DNA from: Allacma fusca
Lineage: Eukaryota; Arthropoda; Collembola; Symphypleona; Sminthuridae
Length of the DNA stretch: 64,000 nt
NCBI GenBank assembly: GCA_947179485.1
Contig: OX359250.1
Location: 2,687,661-2,751,660, forward strand
Direction: 5' to 3'
Shown here in pieces: positions 52,101 to 61,100 of the stretch. Under the pieces are notes generated by a model that saw only the letters and a program-made list of their open reading frames with translations, was not told the DNA's origin and did no database searches. Position 1 is the first letter of the stretch. Every line of letters starts with the position of its first letter. The translations under genes were made by a program, and so were the position numbers.

Positions 52101-55100
52101 TTTTTTATTCCTGTGTTGCCCCCTGGGATGCCTTTGCAGTGAGAAGCCACAACTCGATAAATCAACTAATCCCGTCATGTCGTGTCCCAAATTTTTTTGA
52201 TTAAAATTTCGACAACAGGCGTTAGTACCCATGCATTGACACCACAAAATTCCAGATTTCATGTTTTTGGAAATTGAAACGAAAGTTTTAATTTCGAGAA
52301 AATTAGCCTCAGCCTGCAAGTATTTACGTCGCGAGTTCCCGGAATTTATCTTTACCTTCCCTGTGGGAAGCCACCGCGGGGAAAAGACGCCACTTTAACG
52401 AATCGACCCAACCCATAATATCATAAAAAGTAACACGGCTACAACTCAACGTAGTTACAATCAGTGCTAAGGCCCTGTTACATGCAAGACAAACGGTGAG
52501 CGTTGACGATGTATGTACATAATAGAGACCTCAGCACATATGTATCGCCAGCAGTATTATTCACTGTAATACACCCGTTTAGCTTTCCTTAAGTTAAGGG
52601 ACCTAAAAATAAACTTTTCATTATTCAAAGAATGGAAAATATTGGCACTGAATACGAATCAATGCCAAATGCCATGTGTACGACTGGAATTAGTACATAC
52701 AAACGAATTACTGACGTAATATACTAATGGTAAGCTCACTGGCAATGAGAGCTTGGAATTAGTAGTCATAAGCACACGTACTTAATAACACGAGTAATAC
52801 ATTTGGATTGCCTCATTGTGAAAAATAATTCAATTAATAATTTGGTATGTAATTATCCCTTAAGGATATTTAGATCTAGCAAAACTCACGTAATTCTGGA
52901 TAAAGTTCTTCTAGAAAATGCTTGTTTATAATGAGCTCAGTTTGATTGTCAGATATCACAAAATGTTTTCCATTTTTGGCAACAACCGAATTTTTGTAGC
53001 ATGGATGCAACTCGTGTAACATATCTTCGGGTGGCTTGTATACATTATCTCGTAATTCCAACACCGGCGACAGAATATTTGACCAGTAAAGTTCCGATTC
53101 TTGAATGATTGTCAATCGAAATTGAATTTTTGAAGGTCGGTAACCATCTTTGGGATTCCAGTTCCAAAAAAATGATTCATCGCCAAGTGAATGATAGCCT
53201 CTTTTAAAATTCGGTATTATATAAGAAAATCTTCTATCCTGAATACAAAAAACGTTTGCATGATCACTTACAACATTTAGGATTCATGAGTAAAAACGAT
53301 ACAATTGAAGGTTGTTTCAAAACCCTCATAGAGCTGTCCAAAATACAACTACATAGTACAATATGAGTATCCATTTCTTTGGTTTACATGAAAAATATTC
53401 AAGTAGATTTTATTTATAACTTTCGGTAATAAACTGAAGACCATCATCAGGCTACAAAGCGTAAGTGAGAGGTTATACATACAAAATATTTTCGGTGTGG
53501 ATTTTCTAATGCTTGATTTTATGCAAAACATAGCGTTACGAAAATAATGATTGTTCAAGTGACACAATGGATATATCAGGAAAGTTTGAATTGAAAGATT
53601 GTAAATTATTGTCATTGTCAGCTGAAATACAAAATGTTGCTTTAAAAGCTTTGCAAGGCTTAGAGAATACAAACTACAAAATACCTTCATCCTCTGAAAA
53701 AAACAAACAAAAACTTCAACGCATTTAAAATGAATATATTTTGGACAGCTCTGAGCTCTCGTAAAAAATGAAGGTTCTACCCCATATCTATTAATGATTT
53801 TTGGGTCGCTGCTACAATGCTCCTCATTCTGGCGATGACCCTGTACTTTAGAATTTGGATCTGGACAAGCTTTGTTGCTGAAATGTCCAACAGGAATTCC
53901 ATCTTCATTCAATGCTATCATGACCATATACTTGCACGGGGTTGCTGATTGCTCCCTTCCAATCAAAATGGTAAGACTGTTTGAATTTTCTTCCCCCATT
54001 ATCTCGAAAACGGCAATTTTAAAACCAGGCGGTGTTATTTGAGGGTCTCCATAAACTTCAAAATGTTTAATTGCATTACACACTGCGCCTTGTCGGACAA
54101 GATTTGGAACTCCTTTTACTGGAGGAATTGTTGGCAGTTCATCCATAGAACTGTCAATAGTAGATAATTTATTCAATCTGGATACACCTGTTGAGTCGGA
54201 AAACATTGCGATAGGCGACGATTCCTCTGCTAAAGATGAAGTAGCAACGGTAGTACTGGTAAACTGCGTAGAGATTCCTTCTGGCGTTTGTTGCTCAACT
54301 GTATTATTATAATTAATATTTTATTGTCATTCCGGTAAGATCAAAGTTTAACAATGTTGATACTTGTTATTTTGTTTTTTTGCTTACAAAAATTCAAAAT
54401 GTAAAATTATTGTTTATCTGTTTTTATTCCTACATTCGTATGTTGTTATAAAATTCGGGTGTGTGTATGCACCCGCCACACCATTTTTAGGGCATTCGGA
54501 TGTCCTACAAATTTTTTTCGTGCCTGCTGTCCTTGCGCCTTCGTGTCTGTGTACATGATAACGGGAGAATGGGTTCGTTTGTTCGAATTTTTCCCATTTA
54601 TGTTTTATGTCATAAGCACGAATCCAGTCGATTTTGGGAAAAATAGGTTGACAAGTGTAACCCTTTAAAAATAAATTCAAACACTCGGCTTGCCTTTCGC
54701 CTACATCTATATTGTCTTTTGGATCAATTCGTAGGTGTCACACGAACTCGTACATGCGTATCGAATTAAAACGTTCGAGTGAAGAACTAGTAAGTGCTTC
54801 ACAGGGGCAATTACTTCGAAGTGTTGTGTGAGACTTACGAATCAAAACCTGTTGAGAAGGCTTATTGTATATGAAATCCAAAATATCATGCGCTAGTTTT
54901 AAAAGATTAGCTAGCGGAGATACAACCCAACGGACGGGTAGAGCTTAATAATAATAGGGGTTTGTTAGAAATTGTCTTATAACTACACGAATCTGTTCCG
55001 TACTGTATGTATTTCGACACGTAACTTCAGAATGTTCAGAATAACATAATTTGACGATGGTGAAAGGATTTTTAAAACTTGCTCTTCCTCTCATTGGTTT

Positions 55101-58100
55101 GCGAGTGCCAATTACTCAAAGGCTCACAGGCGTACATGCGGTATGTACTAGAGGTGGGATTCGGGCTTGACTTCAGGCCCGAACCCGGAAGAAACCTGAA
55201 CAAATACTGTATTAGCCCGACCCGGCCCGCCAACGGGCAAAATATTTGATATTCAACCCGGCCCGTTTTATGAACCTTAAATTTTGTGAAGCCCGAACCC
55301 GTTAAAAACCCGGTTTCCAAAATTTTTTACAGCCCGAACCCGCTAAAAACACGATCTTTAATTGGTTTTAAAACCCGATGAAAACCCGGCTTTTTAGTAA
55401 CAATTGAATCCGATGTGAAACCTTCGTTTACACATTCTATTATATTTACATATACTATCCATCCTTATTCATCACATTCAATAAGCGTGCACTAAAGGAG
55501 CAAAACTTCTTTTTGTCTCTGAAAATTTTTGAACATAAACTATCAAGCGGAAGGGATCGTTTCAAAATACTTAAGCATGTGTACGTTTTAAATACAATGA
55601 ACTATTATTTATCATGAATATACATACGTGAGAGCAATGATTGAACTCTGCGCAACGTCAAATATGCATGCCACCTCTCTGCCCTAAATTCTATTCTAGT
55701 AGGAATGTCGGGTCATTTGTAATTTCTGGCCCGCCCGAAACCCGAATTGAAAAATAAATGCAAACCCAAGCCCAATCTTAACCCGGTTTCATTGTTTTAG
55801 TGCAGCCCGAACCCGGTCGGAGCCCGACGTAAGTTCGTACGAGCAGCATAGCCACCGCCTGCGTCGGTGGAAGCATGCTATGTAATGGAATGGGAGAGGA
55901 CGCGGAGCGGCAATTGTTGCTAAAGCCAAAGCGTTCTGCGTTGCGTGGCTTGTGCTTGTACATTGCATTACTTATAGCAAAAGCGCTTTATGGCATTGTG
56001 TACTCGCAAGCCTAAAAGGCGCGTTGAGGAGGGAGCGAAGATTTAAAAATGCCCCTCTTCCACTTCCTCTGTCATCATCTTCAAATTATAGTATTTAGAT
56101 TTGCAGCCCGAATCAAAAAGCCCGCTTCCGGGTCCCACCTCTAGTATGTACTGCCCTGTAACAGTCGAACTATATTGAAGTTTTGAGTGGCAACATCCAC
56201 AATTACGTCCCGCATTCGTTAGGCTAACAATAATAGGGAGAACTTATGTGTTTATAAAGAAGGACCCATGGAGGATGAAAGACGTGATGTTAGTGAGTTC
56301 TCTGGGATTTTCCAAGCGCTAAAACGACATATTTCCTCCGAAACCACCCAGATTAAGTGACCTCACTGTCAGGGGTCAAAGAAGCTAATTGTAAGTTGGA
56401 AATCGAGAACTGCAGTAGCTACATACAATTGCATGACACACTGCAAGATACTGTATGACTGCTGCTCTGCATACGCAGGTTGTATGCAGGCAGCTCTATT
56501 GTAGTATTGTTATGCAGTTATGTAGCTTCCTTTTCTCGACCAAACAGACCTCGCCAAAGATGGGCACCTCGCCTGAAACTAGGCCTTGTAAAAAGGCAAC
56601 TAGGAAGGAAGGAAAGCAAAACGGATAGGTTTTTAGGAAAGGAACTAGGAAGGTTGTAGAATTTATGTCAAAACTAGGAAATAGAATAGGAAGGCTAAGA
56701 ATATGTAAAATAATAGGCAAGTTCATAGGAAGGGTGAGGGAATTGGAAGGATCCTAGGAAGGACTACCGGGAAGACATATTTGATGCCAACCAGCGGCAA
56801 GAGATGAAACTGGTTTGTATGATTTCTGCTAGTTATTTGTATTGGGCCGTATAACGTTGAAGAAACGACATAGGCAAAAATAAACTGAAGAAATTCCACC
56901 CATATGGACCCCACTAATAGTTAGACTTCTAGATTCGGTGTTTCCGTAGATTTCATGGTGTGCTGTGAACAGGGTTTATTTTTAGTACATTAATATTCTG
57001 AATACTGCTAACGTTAAAATATATCTTCCAGAAAATCAATCCAAACTTGGAACTTATCATGTGTTCGTCTATGTACAATATACATTTTAAATGATGACAA
57101 TTATCATATTTACCCGCTTATGTTAATGTATATTGTTTCTCAACGCTATTCGTAAAGAAATGTACAATTTTGACCAAAGTAGCAAAGGCATACCCAACCA
57201 ACTAAGGCTGAACAAAGGCAGTTCAGACTAAACTAGGCATTTTAGGCCCTACTAGGCAATTTAATAATCTGACAAGGAAATAGGAAGGGCAATTATATGA
57301 CCATTTTTAGGAAAAAGGAAATCAGCAAAAGTCCGGTTTAGAAAGGGTATTAGGAAGAAAAATCGAGATTACATTGTAGAGGTAAGGTTTCAGGCGAGGA
57401 AAACCAGTTGCCCATCTTTGGACCTCGCCGTATAGCTCGAGCCTGATCTACATGAAGCTAATTCGACAGTTCTAGGCAGACATGGCCAAACGAAATGGCC
57501 TTCCTTCAAAGCTTCGAAGGTCATTTTTTTGAAAAAGCGCATTCCTTCATCCTTCTTTTAAGTGAAGCCTTAAAATATAATGCTCTCCCTCAGCCTTGTT
57601 TCGTTTATTAATTTAATGCCTCCTGCCTTCAGCCTTCAAAAGAAATCAGCCTTCCTTCCCACTTAGCCTTCATAACAGGAAATACCATAGCAATGCATTT
57701 AAACAACCCTTTTGCAGGTCAAACACCTTAAAATCAGCATTACAATTCAAAATTGCATGATTTCTAGGTATTTTTCATTAAACAAACATACTCAAGTTCG
57801 TCCAAACCATAAATTCCATGAGTATATCAATAAGCGGTTACGGTTTCTTATTGTGTATATAATTGCATTTGCAGTGTTTTCAGTAGCACTCTCATCGTTT
57901 TATTTGTGACGATCTATTGTAATTGTACGCGCGAAGCCTTTTAAATAGCAGAGGGCTACTTTACAGACGCCCTTCCTTCGTCTACCGTTTTCTGTTAATA
58001 TTAGGAAGCCTTTATTCAGCCTTCCCAAATTAATTCAGCTAACCTGCCTTCCATTCCCAACTCTTTGTAAAATTTATCTTCCGTCTTCAATGAAGCCTTC

Positions 58101-61100
58101 ATTGAAGGATAGCCTTCAAAGGCTGGACATGTCTGGTTCTAGGTATAATGGTTATGCAGTTAAATATAGAAATATATTTTTAGATTATGGAAAATGAGCA
58201 TCTTTGTAGATTGACGTCTTATATCTCTAGTGTTAATGTGCTTCTATGAGCACCCGTAACATTAAGCTAAAATAAATAATTTTCATTTATTTGCAACAGT
58301 GGTGAGAGGATTCCACTAATTGGTTAGTTAACCTACCAATGCTTGAATGTAAATATGCTACTTATTTAAGCATTGCCACCATTAGCCAGGCCACCACCAA
58401 CTAGTGAAAACCAAGCGTGTGACTAATTTACAGGTCTAATCTACACATTATAGAGCCGTTTTTGAAGGTTTGTACATTGTACATCCGTTTTGTATATTTT
58501 GGGGGTAACAAACACTAGAAAAATTCTTTTAATGTAATAGTTTTTATTCTGCTCGACCTTTCTGGAAGCATTTTTTGACAGATTTCATGAATTTCAGATA
58601 GAATATTTTAGAGTCATAAAGGTGTCAAGGAAATTAGCCCATTTTCATAGATGTTGTGAGATACCTTATATAATTACTCTTCTGAAGTTGCATTATATCT
58701 ATACAAAACAATACCTCCAGAAACAATATCTCGAAAAACAACGTGGCTCCATAATGTTGATTGGACCTTGTAGTCTACTGTGATGGCTATTCGCAGAACG
58801 TATGGGCTAAACTTATTTATAATAACTAATTTAGTAAATGTATAAATTTACCAAAGGCAGGAAGTAAGTCTTGCAAAAATCTTTTATTCAAAGAAATGTC
58901 ATCTTGGCTGCTTGATAAGACGAAATTTCTGTTGGAAGTTTTTGCCAATTCAGTTTCGTAGCACTTTACGGCTTTTTTGACAAAATCTTCTGGCTTCGCC
59001 AATTTAATTACATCTCTAACATCAATGACAGGTGATTTGATATCCACCCAAAACAAATAAGGGTCGTTCTTGACTTTGTGAATTGCAGCCACTTTAAATT
59101 GAATTTTTTTAGGTTGGTTCCCATCATTCATAGACCAGCTCCAAAAAATTGACTCAGTAGCTAGAGACTCGTAGCCTGCAGTCTCGTTAGGTATAATGTA
59201 AGCCATTCTGGTGTTCTGTAGATATTATTGAAAAAAATTGTATCAAGTAAAATGTATACACGCGGAAATATTTTTTAAGAATCCACATGCTTTTATCTGG
59301 GAACAGATGGCTGGCTACTCACTCCCCATTTTGAATTGATCAGTGGATTCTGGCTGCACATCTCACGTATATACCGTAACCCATATGATTTTTTGTTTGG
59401 ATCCACACATGCCTTGTTGTGAAAAAATCCGACAGGTATCCCATCTTCATTCAATGCCATGATTACCAAAAATTGAATTCTAGTGGTCACGTTTGTTTCC
59501 AGAACAACTGCCAAAGTGTTAGCGCTGGCTTCTTCCATGATTTCGTATAGCTTGATATTTACTGGCGGATTTGAGGATTCAGGAATACCCTCGACTTGGA
59601 ATTGTTCAATATGTTTGCAGCTTCCATGATACTTAACAAGTGTTGGCATTCCTGTTGATGATTTCGTCACAAGGGAAGTGGACGTTTTTGTTGCCTCTTT
59701 AAATGTAGACGGAGTAGCTACAACAAAATGAATTTTTAATTATCATGGTTCCCTATTACTACAAAAGGTACAAAGCAGTATTTAAGTTTATGTTCAACAG
59801 AGCTTCTCATGGGGACGGGACAATTTCAAAATATCTTGTTAAATTTTCGGGACGGTATAGTATTTAGGTGCAGAAAAAAAATTGCACACTTGGATATCTT
59901 TCCGTACTAGAGCATAATTTTATAAGAGCCTTACATAATTCTTATATATAGTATTTTTATAAGGGGTATTAATATCCATTCTACTGGAGAATGAATTGGC
60001 TGGATTCTTTCTGCCCAGAGCGGGTTTCCGGTCGGGACGGAAGGGGGTCATTTCGTGATATAAATATTGTCCCCGTGTTATTTCTGGACGGAATAGCAAC
60101 CTTTTTTCCGAAGGTTTTAGGCCGAGACAGAATCTTTTGCGGGACAACAAAACTGCCCTTGGTAGAAGCCCTAATGTTGATTACTCACTCCGCAGGCACC
60201 AAGAAAGTTTTAGCTATTGTAATATTCGATGATAAGGCGCATTTAGATCAATTTGATTTTGAATCATTTTTTCATTTGTTGAACTATATTTTATTGTAGT
60301 GCAAATTAGTGTATGTCGATTGAAAATGTCCTGCAGTATTTGCCCGCTCAGCTGAAAATGTCCAAAATGCCTACCCGCATGCCCAATTTTGGGGCACGTG
60401 GGCAGCTTTTGAAAATACCCTGATTTTGGGCAGGGCAAGTTGGGCATTTTGGAAATTTTCACGGCACCAAAATTGGATCATTAGTTGAAACACCAAATTT
60501 CAAAGTATCCAAATGTATAAGAGCGCAGCGAAGGAAAAATCACAAAAGCGAATGTCTGGTTATTCCCTTGTTCGTTAATATTAATTGCAGAAACATTTAT
60601 AGCAAAATCAATAATTTCAATAACATGGCGTGATATAATTTAACTCTCCTATGAAAATCAACAGCATGATTGATTAAAATATAGTCGACCCTAACTCCTG
60701 TAAAAATGGCTCGAGTAAAACAATGTACATCCTCCACGCAGGTACCCCAAATATTGTATTTTTAGTTTACCTGTGTAGACAAAAAATTACTGTATGTGTT
60801 CAATTTGAACAGTAAACATATCTCTGATCGCCCATCAGCAATATAAATACATGTATAGAGGTGTATACTGTATAGGTATTTCCAGGTAGAGGAAGTTCGT
60901 TTTACGTGTTTACATAAGCCAAAACCACAACAATGAAAATACCTGGCAAAGCATTTTTGAACTCTTTACCTCCAAAATTGCTGACATTTTCAAATCAACT
61001 GTCAAATTGTATAAATTCGGGTATTTTATTCCCAGATTCTGCCCAAAATGCCCAAGTGTTCTCGAATGAAAATGCCCAAAATGGCCTTGCCCAATATTCT

